NCBI GenBank assembly: GCA_028282725.1
Contig: JANQHF010000020.1
Location: 1-35,305, forward strand
Direction: 5' to 3'
DNA: 35,305 nt
Origin: Saprospiraceae bacterium
GTDB lineage: Bacteria > Bacteroidota > Bacteroidia > Chitinophagales > Saprospiraceae
Shown: positions 1-8,478 of the stretch, piece by piece
How positions within the stretch are numbered: position 1 is the first letter of the stretch
Layout of the letters: the number at the start of each line of letters is the position of its first letter
Position numbers and translations under genes: made by a program
Notes under the pieces: generated by a model
Seen by the model: only the letters and a program-made list of their open reading frames with translations
Databases searched by the model: none
Told to the model about the DNA's origin: nothing

Positions 1-17
1 CTTTAACTTTCTCCTTG

Positions 18-85
18 AATGCCATCGTAATATTGGTTGTAAGTTCAACATAACCAACTACTTACGCATGGCATTTATTTTTTTT
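18..85 (+). terminator. Imperfect long hairpin followed by a T-run at the left edge
   Basis: Positions 18-30 and 62-75 form an inverted repeat (AATGCCAT-CGTAA against its complement with one extra base), with an inner arm TTGGTT (33-38) / AACCAA (52-57). A T-rich run follows on the plus strand from about 76. This fits an intrinsic terminator for a plus-strand gene ending at or before the window edge. Alternatively it is just a palindromic repeat: a minus-strand ATG lies at 23-25 with only eight codons visible, so no gene can be called. From here to 254 I see no coding region. Confidence 0.35.
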
Positions 86-254
86 GTCCTGTACTCAGCC
101 CGATTTCATTTAGAACAATAGATTCAATAGAGTACAAAAAAGCAATGTTAATCTTCTACGAACAGAATAACATATATTCATTCAAACAAATATTCATAGA
201 TCAGTTCGAATTTGCAGTTAAGACATATTTTTAGTAAAACGACATATAGCATTG

Positions 255-285
255 GATATGACGGTATACTTCGTACTACCATATC
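255..285 (-). terminator. Weak hairpin just after the response-regulator stop codon
   Basis: GATATG (255-260) pairs with CATATC (280-285), with a further short inner stem (263-266 with 274-277, one G-U pair) separated by two mismatches. It begins three bases beyond the LytTR regulator's stop codon on the minus strand. There is no clean T-tract after it, so it may be a 3' end stabiliser rather than a strong terminator. Confidence 0.25.
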
Positions 286-287
286 AT

Positions 288-1001
288 TCATCGTAATCGT
301 GCTAATACGGATTCTTTATAACTTTTACCAATAGGGACCTCCTTATCTTCTATTTCTATGTCCTGAGCAGTAAAAGCGGACACCCTGATTGTGTTGACTA
401 TAAAGGAACGATGGACACGCATGAAATCAGAAGGCAACATTCCTTCAAATTCACTGATCTTCTCCTTCGTGATTACTTTCCCTGAAATCGTGTGAATATG
501 GATGTAATCCTTTACACTTTCTATATAAAGGATCTCATCAAATTTTACTTTGACAAACTTCTTATTCACATTTACATAGATGCTTTCTTTTGTATCGCCA
601 ATGATAGAAGGAGTATCGGCCAGTGAACTTCTATTACCCTTTTTCAAATTCAAAAATTTATCAACTGCCTTGACAAACCTGCTAAATGTAATGGGCTTCA
701 AAAGGTAGTCAACTGCATGCAGCTCATAACTTTCTACCGCATAGTCTCTGTAAGCCGTAGTAAATATCACCGCAGGTGGATGTTGCATTGACCGGATTAG
801 TTCAATACCCGAAAGTACAGGCATCTGTATATCCAGGAAGACCAAATCCAAATCCTGTTCTTTTAATATCCTGAGCGCTTCAACCGGGTTGTGCGCAGTG
901 GCAGTAACCTCAAGTGTATTGATTTGAGCAACATGAGATGCTATCAGTTGAACTGCCAGGGGTTCATCATCTACAATCAGGCATTTGAATGGTATGTGCA
1001 T
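288..1001 (-). CDS. LytTR-family response regulator
   Basis: A 237-aa two-component response regulator of the LytR/AlgR type. Residues 1-120 form the receiver domain: the acidic pair D11-D12, the phospho-acceptor D57 in FLDIQMP, T81 and K102 in LLKPI are all visible. After a short linker, residues about 138-237 form a LytTR DNA-binding domain (motifs YIESVKDYIHIHT, FMRVHRSFIVN, VPIGKSYK). It should be phosphorylated by the LytS-type kinase encoded two genes upstream and act as a transcription factor on unknown promoters. Its ATG (999-1001) shares one base with the TAA of the upstream gene, a TAATG overlap that indicates translational coupling. Domain assignment is firm; the target genes are unknown. 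Confidence 0.95.
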   Translation of the reverse strand: MHIPFKCLIVDDEPLAVQLIASHVAQINTLEVTATAHNPVEALRILKEQDLDLVFLDIQMPVLSGIELIRSMQHPPAVIFTTAYRDYAVESYELHAVDYLLKPITFSRFVKAVDKFLNLKKGNRSSLADTPSIIGDTKESIYVNVNKKFVKVKFDEILYIESVKDYIHIHTISGKVITKEKISEFEGMLPSDFMRVHRSFIVNTIRVSAFTAQDIEIEDKEVPIGKSYKESVLARLR

Positions 1002-2032
1002 TATTCCATCATTATTTTAATCACTATCTGATCTTTTTCCTCCAATATATGATGCTTCACGTCATCCTCAAAGTGTGTTTTGAACAGCTCTTCGAGACCT
1101 CGGAGGTCCAAAGTGCGATCACCAAATTCCGATACAGTAATTTGAAAATAGAGACATTCATCCCTTTCGAATAATAAAATATCAAGTGTTGCTTTCCGGA
1201 CTTGTTTTTTAATCTCAGCATAGAGGAAGGACATGACTTTATGCAGACTTAAGACAGGTGCCAACCTACCAATATCGGTAACTTCGCGTTCATAATTTCG
1301 CATTTGAATATCGGGATATACTTGTGAAACCAACTGAAGGTAACTTTCGAGTTGATCGATTTCTTCTTCTATTTTAATAGTAGACGATCTCGTCTTATAT
1401 AAGACTCCATCAAGGACATGAGACAATGCGGCAATCATCTCCGAGGTATGACGATTGTTATGATCATTGCTGCTAATAATTTTGTCCAGCGTGTCCAGGA
1501 CTAAAGCTGAGTCAACCCCGGCTACAACTGAGTTATACTCAACCCTGGCAACTTCAGCCTGCAATTGTTCGATCCTTCCTTGTGACGCCCAGTGATCCTT
1601 TACAAACTTGATTATCGCAGTGGTGAAAACAACAATATAGATGTCTACCGTTTGTCTGAACAGGAATTCTCCACTAGTCAAAATTTCGCTCACTGTATGA
1701 GGTTTGTGCCAACTGATCAAATTTGTACCGATTCCAAAGTCATGATTAAAATGAACGCCCAGGTAAAAGAGATATCCTAACGCAAGAAGTGAAATTGAAA
1801 ACTCAAGATATTTTCTTTTAAAGAGCAGTGGTAATTGAAAATATAGAAAAGCATAAGTAGCCAGGATTTGAAATGGAAAGTCCACCATGATCACAAAAAA
1901 TGAAACAAGCAGGGGTTGGCTATGGCCAAGACCGTACAAACAGAAATACACAAAGACACCGATCCAATATATCATATGACGTGCCAGCCTGTGATTGAAA
2001 ATTACATTCATATATTGAGTGAAAAGGCTCAT
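1001..2032 (-). CDS. Degenerate LytS-type sensor kinase paralogue (predicted pseudokinase)
   Basis: A 343-aa membrane protein aligning end to end with the neighbouring histidine kinase: a similar N-terminal membrane region (shared pattern ATYAFLYFQLPLLFKRKYLEF against ITYVFLYFLLPLLYKRQYARF in part), a linker helix, then a region matching the His_kinase domain. The catalytic residues are missing. The kinase's LHPHFLFNT is VDSALVLDT here (phospho-His replaced by Ala176), the N-box LVENAFKHG aligns with LYAEIKKQ, and no GIGLEN-type G-box exists. I place the start at ATG 2032, one base after the kinase stop (TGA 2036-2034), because the longer reading would overlap the kinase by 22 codons. The reading frame is intact, so it is probably a functional non-catalytic partner or sensor rather than a decayed gene. 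It sits between kinase and regulator in one operon. Confidence 0.85.
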   Translation of the reverse strand: MSLFTQYMNVIFNHRLARHMIYWIGVFVYFCLYGLGHSQPLLVSFFVIMVDFPFQILATYAFLYFQLPLLFKRKYLEFSISLLALGYLFYLGVHFNHDFGIGTNLISWHKPHTVSEILTSGEFLFRQTVDIYIVVFTTAIIKFVKDHWASQGRIEQLQAEVARVEYNSVVAGVDSALVLDTLDKIISSNDHNNRHTSEMIAALSHVLDGVLYKTRSSTIKIEEEIDQLESYLQLVSQVYPDIQMRNYEREVTDIGRLAPVLSLHKVMSFLYAEIKKQVRKATLDILLFERDECLYFQITVSEFGDRTLDLRGLEELFKTHFEDDVKHHILEEKDQIVIKIMME

Positions 2033-2033
2033 A

Positions 2034-3158
2034 TCAGAAATAAAGATTAGAATGAGCTTTCGAGATATCAACGGGTGACAATACCTTGTCGATTTCAACT
2101 TCTACACGATATTTGTCTTGATCATTGACTATATCATAGCGGTGAGCATCCGGATACAGTAACTCTAATTGTCGCCTGATGTTTTCCAGTCCGATTCCTT
2201 GTGTATAGCCTGTTGTATCTTTTCCCTGAGACTCAGACTTGGAATTCTCGATAATAAACTTCAACGATCCGTTTTTTCCACCCAGGTTGATATGGATATA
2301 TGGGTGACCTAAATCCTTGCTGGCCCCATGCTTAAAGGCATTTTCCACTAAAGACAAAAAAATAAAAGGAATGACAACATACTTTTCTGGTGAAGTATCA
2401 ACTTCCATTTGAAAATCCAAGCGATCACCATACCTCAATTTTTCCAATGCGACATAATTATAAACAAGATCGAGTTCTTCTTTAAGAGGGATGAGTAGTG
2501 CATCTCTTTTTTCGAACATAAAGGCAAGGATATTTCTCAATCGTTTTGCAACATCTGAAGTTTTCTCAGAGCCCTGGATGGAAAGAGTGTACAGGTTATT
2601 GATGGTGTTGAATAAAAAGTGAGGGTGCAACTGTCCTTGCAGGAAACCTAGTTCTGATTGCATCCTTCGTGCTTCCAATGCCGCTAATTGTCTCTGCTGT
2701 TGAAAATGCTGATAGACCAATACGAGAATAATGGTGAAGACCGGTACCATTAACACCCAAATGAAATATTGGACCAATAGTGGATCTCTTTGAATAAGTA
2801 TTTCCCTGATACTCTCCTGTGGCGAATCATGTCCAATCAACGGCTCATAGAAATAAATCTTCAACGCCCGAGCCAGTACGGTAGAGACATAGAGTGCTAT
2901 GATACCCATAATTGCAAAGCGCGCATATTGCCTCTTATAAAGCAGGGGCAACAGGAAATACAAGAAGACATAAGTAATTAAGATCTGGGAAGGTAAATAG
3001 CCCAATTTATTGACTATTGGTTCCCACAACTCACCTTCAACGATAAAGGAAATCAGAGGCCAGGAGATAAGGATCACCAACCAATAGATTAGATGTAATT
3101 GCCATTTGAAAGAGGGTAATCTTGATAATCCGGAAATATTTGAATGATGTGTTGCCAA
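2034..3158 (-). CDS. LytS/YehU-type sensor histidine kinase
   Basis: A 374-aa integral membrane histidine kinase. About four membrane segments fall in residues 20-150 (near 21-40, 55-75, 80-98 and 130-150), followed by a short coiled linker and the His_kinase module. The phospho-acceptor is H180 in QLHPHFLFNT, the N-box is LVENAFKHG with N273, and the G-box is GIGLENIRRQLELLYP (321-336). This is the short ATPase type that phosphorylates LytTR regulators. The start is a TTG: an in-frame TAA lies five codons upstream and no in-frame ATG occurs before the first membrane helix. It is the first gene of a three-gene operon (kinase, pseudokinase, LytTR regulator), transcribed divergently from the gene starting at 3399. 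The signal it senses is not visible. Confidence 0.93.
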   Translation of the reverse strand: MATHHSNISGLSRLPSFKWQLHLIYWLVILISWPLISFIVEGELWEPIVNKLGYLPSQILITYVFLYFLLPLLYKRQYARFAIMGIIALYVSTVLARALKIYFYEPLIGHDSPQESIREILIQRDPLLVQYFIWVLMVPVFTIILVLVYQHFQQQRQLAALEARRMQSELGFLQGQLHPHFLFNTINNLYTLSIQGSEKTSDVAKRLRNILAFMFEKRDALLIPLKEELDLVYNYVALEKLRYGDRLDFQMEVDTSPEKYVVIPFIFLSLVENAFKHGASKDLGHPYIHINLGGKNGSLKFIIENSKSESQGKDTTGYTQGIGLENIRRQLELLYPDAHRYDIVNDQDKYRVEVEIDKVLSPVDISKAHSNLYF

Positions 3159-3398
3159 ATCAAAAGTAAGTTACACAGGAAACGTACACCATTGCCCATC
3201 TCATGACAAAAGTGCGATTGCGACTGACAAATGTTCAATAGTATATGCCGAACGGAATGCTAATACATTCAAAACTCATTTATCCATAGAAAGCCACCAA
3301 GTGACCTCCGTAACATGACTTCCGTCCGCACCTTGAAAAAGGTATTGTCTTCCTGCTCCATATTTAAGTCATTAAACAACTCACAAATAAAAAATACC

Positions 3399-4097
3399 AT
3401 GATTAAAATTATTATGACTGTCCTGCTCAGTTTACTGTCAAGCATTATAGCGGGAGCCCAAAATCGCAACGACGTATATGTCGGGGATTACCAGGTTCAA
3501 TTGGATGCCACTTTGGAAGTGAATCGATCACATCCTTATATAGATCACTTTACCGCCCAGGATGATCTGTATATAGACTGGCTCTATGCAACCAATAAAA
3601 AGAACATGAAAAATTCACCGGAGTACGCCTCTCCGGCAACCATCATCAAGGACCAGGACGGAAATAATACGCTCATTTTCACCTTATACAAAGAAGGCAT
3701 TACTTTTTACGACACTCTGAGAAACTCTGTTCATGATCTGTCCGGAAAGCATGACAAAGCATGGTCATTTTTAGATCGTTTTAGAAGTCGATTTTGGAAT
3801 AACAATGAGGTCCGTAGTATCCAGGAGCCCCGGGGAAATTTGCCGGAAGGATCTATGATGTGGCTCGAAGACAAGAATTGGGGATTGAAATTTGGCGTCC
3901 TCGTGCCTGCCCCAACGGCACACGTTCACATTGTGATCAGCAATAAAAAGGGAGAACAAGTAGCGACCATCGTCAATAGTGAATTGCGCAAAGGGTGGAA
4001 CAACTTCAAATGGAAAAGAAAACGCAACCCTCACGGTATCTATAATATCCGGGTGACGATGAACGGACATACCATGACTCAAAATTTTGAAAGCTGA
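3399..4097 (+). CDS. Secreted protein with C-terminal FlgD/T9SS-like Ig fold
   Basis: A 232-aa protein not recognised as a named family. I use the ATG at 3399 because it begins a clean signal peptide (MIKIIMTVLLSLLSSIIAGAQ); the longer frame from 3315 would bury it. The middle (residues about 25-150) is rich in aromatic and charged residues without a known motif. The last 60 residues (AHVHIVISNKKGEQVATI ... GIYNIRVTMNGHTMTQNF) resemble the small beta-sandwich found in FlgD and in type A sorting domains of type IX secretion cargo, so export to the periplasm or surface is likely. Only 32 bp separate it from the serine hydrolase gene, so co-transcription is likely. Function unknown. Confidence 0.75.
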   Translation: MIKIIMTVLLSLLSSIIAGAQNRNDVYVGDYQVQLDATLEVNRSHPYIDHFTAQDDLYIDWLYATNKKNMKNSPEYASPATIIKDQDGNNTLIFTLYKEGITFYDTLRNSVHDLSGKHDKAWSFLDRFRSRFWNNNEVRSIQEPRGNLPEGSMMWLEDKNWGLKFGVLVPAPTAHVHIVISNKKGEQVATIVNSELRKGWNNFKWKRKRNPHGIYNIRVTMNGHTMTQNFES

Positions 4098-4129
4098 TTA
4101 CCTCCTTTGATTACTTAAAAAACTGAATA

Positions 4130-5968
4130 ATGAAATACTCCTTAACGCTCCTGTTTCTATTACCATCGTTACTTACTGTTGGCCAGATAGAGACGATAGA
4201 CAGCCTGACATTTATAAAGATCATTGAGACCAATATTGATACCTTCAAAAAGGATCACAACATTCCGGGCGCTATCATATCTGTCGTCAAGGATGGAAAA
4301 CCTTTTTATACCTCCGGGATTGGATATGAAAATATTGAGGCAAACAAAAAAGTAGATACCCTCAGGTCACAATTCAGGGTTGCATCTATTACCAAGACGT
4401 TCACAGCACTCGCTATCATGCAACTCGTAGAGCAGGGTAAGTTGGAGCTACATGCAGATGTCAGAACTTATCTAGACGAAGAAGAATACCCCTGGGATGC
4501 ACCTTACTCATTTACAATTCATGATCTGTTGACACATACTACAGGAATGGAGCATTCGGCATTTCGGGCAAGTCAAGCTGCAAAAGAGGCAAGAAGTCTT
4601 GATCTATTCGTAAAAACCTCAATAAGTAACCAGATTTTTAAACCAGGAGAGATCTTCTTTTACTCTAACAAGGGATATGGTATCCTGGGTTTACTCATTG
4701 AAAAGATGTCAGGGATTCGGTATGAAGACTACGTTGAGCGTTTCATCCTCCATCCTATGGGTATGAGTCATTCTACTCTTTACCAGCATTCAGAACAGAA
4801 TCCTATCGACAATCCCGTACAGCCCTATTATTGGGATGGGGAGTTTAAAAAAAGAGACAGAAGATACCTCGTGAATCCGGCGGCATCGACTTTGAATACA
4901 ACAGGAATTGATATGGCCAAATTCATGGCAGTTATGTTGGATAGTGCACAGGTCAATGGCAAGTCCATTATAAGCAAAGCGTCATTTGAGTTAATGACGT
5001 CCCGACAATTCGCGCCTCCGGTTGATTTTGAAAGTATGGGATATGGAATGATGATTGAAGAATACAAAGGTGTATACGGATATAATCACGGAGGGGGAAT
5101 CGATGGATTCGGGTCTTATTATATCTTTTTCCCGGAATTAGACCTGGGCATCTTTATGTCACAAAGTGGTGGTGAAGAAAATGCCGCTTACGCCTTCCGT
5201 GTGATCTATGCCATACTGGGTACAATTATCGAAGAGCAGGAATTACACACTAGTGCTAAGGTGCCATTAGATGTAGCGATCAGACAAGCTGAAAAATATT
5301 CAGGCCAATATCAATTGGCCACGGTAACTAAATCCACCTTTGAACGAGGGCAGATGTTATTCGGTATAAACGAACCTGTCGTTAAACACGTGGGAGACGG
5401 CGTCTTGTCCTACGGAAACCAACTCTTCGAACCTGTCGATCATGACACGTATAAAGCTATCGATGGCAAACGAAAAATCGGTTTTACCTCCGGCCACGAT
5501 GGTCGTGTGAAATATATGTCTGAAAGATTGTACTGGACATTTGAGAAAATCAATTGGTGGCAATCTGCCATGGCTTTACGCATAGCGCTGGCCCTTTCAC
5601 TTGTTCTTTTAACTATAGGTGTGATCATTCGCCCGCTCGTGTTCAAATTCAAGTTTGGCCGGATGATAAGATGGAAGTCATTGCTGACCCTGAGTTTTTT
5701 CCTGCTCGTTGCCGGGTTTGGCATTCTCCTGCTCGGATACGCACTGGATATTTCATTGACCTTTTCTACACCACTGATCTATAAGGCCGGTATCTGGATG
5801 ACTACATTAGGTGCGTTTGTCGCTATTTTTTATCCCGTAGAACTTTGGACACGATGGAAATCCTTCAAGCGGAAGGATCTGATGTGGACCGCGTTCAATC
5901 TGCTTGGATTGGCACTCTTACTGGCCTCTTACTGGAGAGTAAATCTGATTGGTTTTCATTATTACTAA
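4130..5968 (+). CDS. Beta-lactamase-family (class C fold) serine hydrolase with membrane tail
   Basis: A 612-aa secreted serine hydrolase of the Beta-lactamase (PF00144) family, related to esterases, D-aminopeptidases and penicillin-binding proteins more than to true resistance enzymes. It has a signal peptide (residues 1-18), the nucleophile motif S86-I-T-K89, the second motif Y178-S-N180, and the third motif H320-G-G-G in place of KTG. The catalytic domain ends near residue 370. A linker domain follows, then about four hydrophobic helices (near 482-505, 515-537, 545-565, 585-605), so the enzyme is anchored with the catalytic part outside the cytoplasm. Family members with this tail usually hydrolyse peptides or esters; the substrate is not predictable. 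It is likely co-transcribed with the upstream secreted protein. Confidence 0.92.
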   Translation: MKYSLTLLFLLPSLLTVGQIETIDSLTFIKIIETNIDTFKKDHNIPGAIISVVKDGKPFYTSGIGYENIEANKKVDTLRSQFRVASITKTFTALAIMQLVEQGKLELHADVRTYLDEEEYPWDAPYSFTIHDLLTHTTGMEHSAFRASQAAKEARSLDLFVKTSISNQIFKPGEIFFYSNKGYGILGLLIEKMSGIRYEDYVERFILHPMGMSHSTLYQHSEQNPIDNPVQPYYWDGEFKKRDRRYLVNPAASTLNTTGIDMAKFMAVMLDSAQVNGKSIISKASFELMTSRQFAPPVDFESMGYGMMIEEYKGVYGYNHGGGIDGFGSYYIFFPELDLGIFMSQSGGEENAAYAFRVIYAILGTIIEEQELHTSAKVPLDVAIRQAEKYSGQYQLATVTKSTFERGQMLFGINEPVVKHVGDGVLSYGNQLFEPVDHDTYKAIDGKRKIGFTSGHDGRVKYMSERLYWTFEKINWWQSAMALRIALALSLVLLTIGVIIRPLVFKFKFGRMIRWKSLLTLSFFLLVAGFGILLLGYALDISLTFSTPLIYKAGIWMTTLGAFVAIFYPVELWTRWKSFKRKDLMWTAFNLLGLALLLASYWRVNLIGFHYY

Positions 5969-6751
5969 CTACATAAGAAGCGTGGCTCGTAGTTCCGACT
6001 TCCAGATTATTCGCACTGGTTCGATAGTTAAAAAACACGAAACTTTACAGACATTTATAATAGAAGCTTGGTTTCGCGGTCCGACTTCCGGTTCGGGCTG
6101 CGAATTATGAAAGGCAGTAAAACATATACCCGTTCAAAAAATGAATTAGGGATCTTTTTTGAATGACCGTACAAATCATTTTATGTTACTTTTCCAATCG
6201 CTAAAAAGTAACCAAAAGGCTCGCGGAATGAATCCAACACCCACAAGGCGCCATCCCACGACCCACCAATTCCGCTTTGCAAGCGCTTCTTTAGCCTACG
6301 ACTACTCAACTATTTATCTATATCACAAAGCCTCAACAATTGATCATATATTAATTTTGCGTACAACGTAATTCAAATAGTGTCAAAAGAAGCGTAGACT
6401 GTTAGCATGAGAGGGGCGGCCATGCTGGCACAAGCTTAATATGAAGTGTCAAGAGACTCGGAGTTTAGTTCTCAGAGGGATCAATGTCAATCTCCTGAAT
6501 ATCTTCACAACAAAACCTTCATATTAACAGCGCATTCAGGCGAACGATTCCCGTCTGCCGTGCATGATGGACTGTGCTGCGGCGGGCAGGTTTGGGTTAC
6601 CTTTTTCTAAAAAAGATAACAATTGAATAAAATAAGCTACGTCTGTAAGCTGGATTGCTATACAATCATAATTTGAAGAAAGGCTATAAAGCGGCCTTTA
6701 TTATTTCGTTTTTTGGGCAGTCAAAAAATGAAAAAAGAACACCTTTGATTA
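5969..6751. repeat. 783-bp gene-free spacer with short repeats and hairpins
   Basis: No convincing gene is present. Two related segments begin at 5976 and 6062 and share agaagc, tgg and the block CCGACTTCC. A perfect 9-bp stem GTTACTTTT (6185-6193) / AAAAGTAAC (6204-6212) and a relative with one mismatched pair (6596-6620) are mirror-type hairpins that bracket about 430 bp. A segment near 6567-6591 (CGGCGGGCAGG) resembles, in reverse complement, the CCTGCCCG blocks at the right end of the window. This looks like accumulated REP-like or relic repeats. Confidence 0.5.
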
Positions 6752-7714
6752 ATGAGCATGCCTATCAAGATCAAAATCCTTCTCTGGCTTCTTAAGAGAA
6801 AGAAAGGCCCTGAACTTCAAGAGCTCAATCCATCGGCTGTACGCAGGGAAGCCCAAGCGACAATGGATAAGGCAGGGCGTTTTCTGGATTATGGGGCGAT
6901 CCCATTACACCAAGTAGAAGACAGAATGATACCCGGACGTGATGTTGAAATACCGGTAAGGATTTATCATCCGGATAATGAAACTAATCTTCCCGTTATT
7001 ATGTATTTCCATGGCGGAGGATTTGTGATGCGAAGTATTGACAGCCACGACAAGGTGTGCAGACGGATCTGCCGGGACAACAAGGCCATTATTGTCTCTG
7101 TGGGTTATCGGTTGGCACCAGAGTACAAGTTTCCGATTCCGGTACATGATTGTTATGATGCTACGGTGTGGGTTGGAGAAAATGCCCGTTCATTCGGCGG
7201 GGACCCGGGCCGATTGGTGGTAATGGGTGATAGTGCGGGGGGCAATCTCTCGGCCGTCGTATGCATGATGTCACGAGACTTAGGAGGGCCCAGGATCAAG
7301 TACCAGGTATTGATTTATCCATGTACAGATGGACACCTCAGTTCTAAATCTATTGATGCATTGGGTAACGGGTATTATTTGACCAAGAAAATGATGGAAT
7401 GGTTTGTCGATCATTATAAGTCATCGGACGCTGACCTGGATTCACCCTATCTATCGCCCTTGCTTGCAGAGGATCTGTCTGATCTGCCACCTGCCTTTAT
7501 ATTCACTGCAGAATTCGATCCGTTGAAAGATGAAGGTCGCAAATACGCAGAAAGGTTAAAAGATGCGGGTAATGAGGTAGTCTTTAAAGAGCATGCAGGC
7601 ATGATCCATGGATTCATCAGCATGCCTCGTATGTCGAAGAAAATTCTTGTAGCGTATGAAGATATTCAGAGGGAGTTGGCGGGGGTGTTGCATGAAGTGT
7701 GCTTAGGTCCTTAA
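6752..7714 (+). CDS. HSL-type alpha/beta hydrolase (esterase/lipase)
   Basis: A 320-aa esterase of the hormone-sensitive-lipase family (Abhydrolase_3, PF07859). The oxyanion-hole motif HGGG is at 87-90, the nucleophile elbow GDSAGGN has S161, and the rest of the triad is D256 (FDPLKDEG) and H286 (HGF). No signal peptide is evident; the N-terminus is short and basic, with a brief hydrophobic patch (ILLWLL), so it is most likely cytoplasmic. Expected activity is hydrolysis of short-chain carboxylic esters. It stands alone: a repeat-rich spacer precedes it and a convergent repeat-rich spacer follows, so no pathway can be inferred from context. The start at 6752 is the first of two closely spaced ATGs (MSM). 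Confidence 0.93.
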   Translation: MSMPIKIKILLWLLKRKKGPELQELNPSAVRREAQATMDKAGRFLDYGAIPLHQVEDRMIPGRDVEIPVRIYHPDNETNLPVIMYFHGGGFVMRSIDSHDKVCRRICRDNKAIIVSVGYRLAPEYKFPIPVHDCYDATVWVGENARSFGGDPGRLVVMGDSAGGNLSAVVCMMSRDLGGPRIKYQVLIYPCTDGHLSSKSIDALGNGYYLTKKMMEWFVDHYKSSDADLDSPYLSPLLAEDLSDLPPAFIFTAEFDPLKDEGRKYAERLKDAGNEVVFKEHAGMIHGFISMPRMSKKILVAYEDIQRELAGVLHEVCLGP

Positions 7715-7937
7715 GTGCTTATGTGTTAGTAGACATGCTCATTAAAATGGACGATGGACGGAAATAAGGAGTAGATAAACATATATACAACATACCCATG
7801 CTCAAGTCATCACCTGACTTTAAGTCAAGTGATGCGCCCACCCGGGTGTAGACATCCTTGCCTAAACATTTTTCAGGAAAAGCGGTCGATGGCAAATCGT
7901 CCAAAGTCGAACTTAAGCTCTGAAAATAGTGAGCACA

Positions 7938-8036
7938 AGCCCCGTAGGGGCGAAATATCTGTAGCCCGGGGTGAGTGCGAAGCATAAAACCCTGGGCGGA
8001 ATTATACCGACTAGTCCGGTTTTGGCACATATTCTT
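7938..8036. repeat. 99-bp REP-like element, copy 1
   Basis: It matches copy 2 (8204-8302) at 94 of 99 positions without gaps by my count. Internal stems: GCCCC/GGGGC around a 3-nt loop, then CCCGGGGT against ACCCTGGG further along, then an ACTAGT-centred palindrome (ccgactagtccg, one arm base altered relative to copy 2). The stem-loop organisation suits a non-autonomous REP/BIME-type element. Confidence 0.8.
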
Positions 8037-8203
8037 GTAGTCAAGAATTGTGGCACCCTTCGACTACGCTCAGGACAAGCAGCTCAGCGTTCGGCTCAAG
8101 GTAAACAATCCATCCATTGCCGCGATATGAATTCATCACCCAGCCTAAAAGTTGGGTGATGATGTCGCACCTAAGCACCTCTGTCATTTCAAACCTATCA
8201 AAG

Positions 8204-8302
8204 AGCCCCATAGGGGCGAAATATCTGTAGCCCAGGGTGACTGCGAAGCATAAAACCCTGGGCGGAATTATACGGACTAGTCCGGTTTTGGCGCATATTC
8301 TT
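8204..8302. repeat. 99-bp REP-like element, copy 2
   Basis: It is a direct repeat of 7938-8036. Here the stems are more perfect: GCCCCATAGGGGC, then GCCCAGGGT paired with ACCCTGGGC, then the fully symmetric CGGACTAGTCCG. The better-preserved pairing suggests that this copy is closer to the active consensus. Confidence 0.8.
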
Positions 8303-8370
8303 TTTCAAAGTCAGCTACATCAGTCCTGAAGAGTTGCTCCCCGGCAGAGCTCGCTTCCGCTTCGATCTTC

Positions 8371-8460
8371 AATTTAAATGTAAACCTATTTCAGGACATA
8401 AATTCAAATGTAAACCTATGTCAGGATTTTAATTTCTAACTGTAAACTTATTCTAGGACG
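8371..8460. repeat. Three tandem 30-bp repeats, possible insertion-sequence end relic
   Basis: Units start at 8371, 8401 and 8431. The first two share AAATGTAAACCTAT-TCAGGA; the third is diverged (TGTAAACTTATTCTAGGA). Closely spaced multiple copies of a TGTAAACCTA...CAGGA block recall the terminal multiple repeats of IS21-type elements, but no transposase or second end is in the window. The identity is speculative; the periodicity is directly visible. Confidence 0.45.
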
Positions 8461-8478
8461 AGTCAGATCACCACCCCC

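Larger units (their letters stand above)
7715..8478. other. Convergent intergenic region packed with REP-like elements
   Basis: This 764-bp spacer lies between two genes transcribed toward each other and holds no convincing gene. It contains an imperfect palindrome (7808-7834), the two 99-bp repeats listed separately, a hairpin CATCACCCA (8134-8142) / TGGGTGATG (8153-8161), a segment CCTTCGACTACGCTCAGGAC (8057-8076), and a triple 30-bp repeat at its right end. Short open frames here run through the repeats and are not credible genes. Confidence 0.6.

Noticed and set aside
1001-2032. Calling the middle gene of the signalling operon a decayed pseudogene
   Set aside because: The frame is uninterrupted over 343 codons and tightly coupled on both sides, which argues for a retained non-catalytic role.
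4130-5968. Antibiotic-resistance beta-lactamase
   Set aside because: The third motif is HGGG rather than KTG and a multi-helix membrane tail is present, which fits esterase/peptidase relatives better than a resistance enzyme.
6159-6371. 70-codon open frame in the spacer
   Set aside because: It crosses the GTTACTTTT hairpin, has no signal, domain or upstream context, and its composition looks like translated repeat.
7719-8159. Short open frames on both strands between the esterase and tctA
   Set aside because: They run through the 99-bp REP-like copy and palindromes; no domain or plausible start context.
8371-8460. Possible CRISPR array
   Set aside because: The three units are directly adjacent with no spacers between them, and no cas genes are present.
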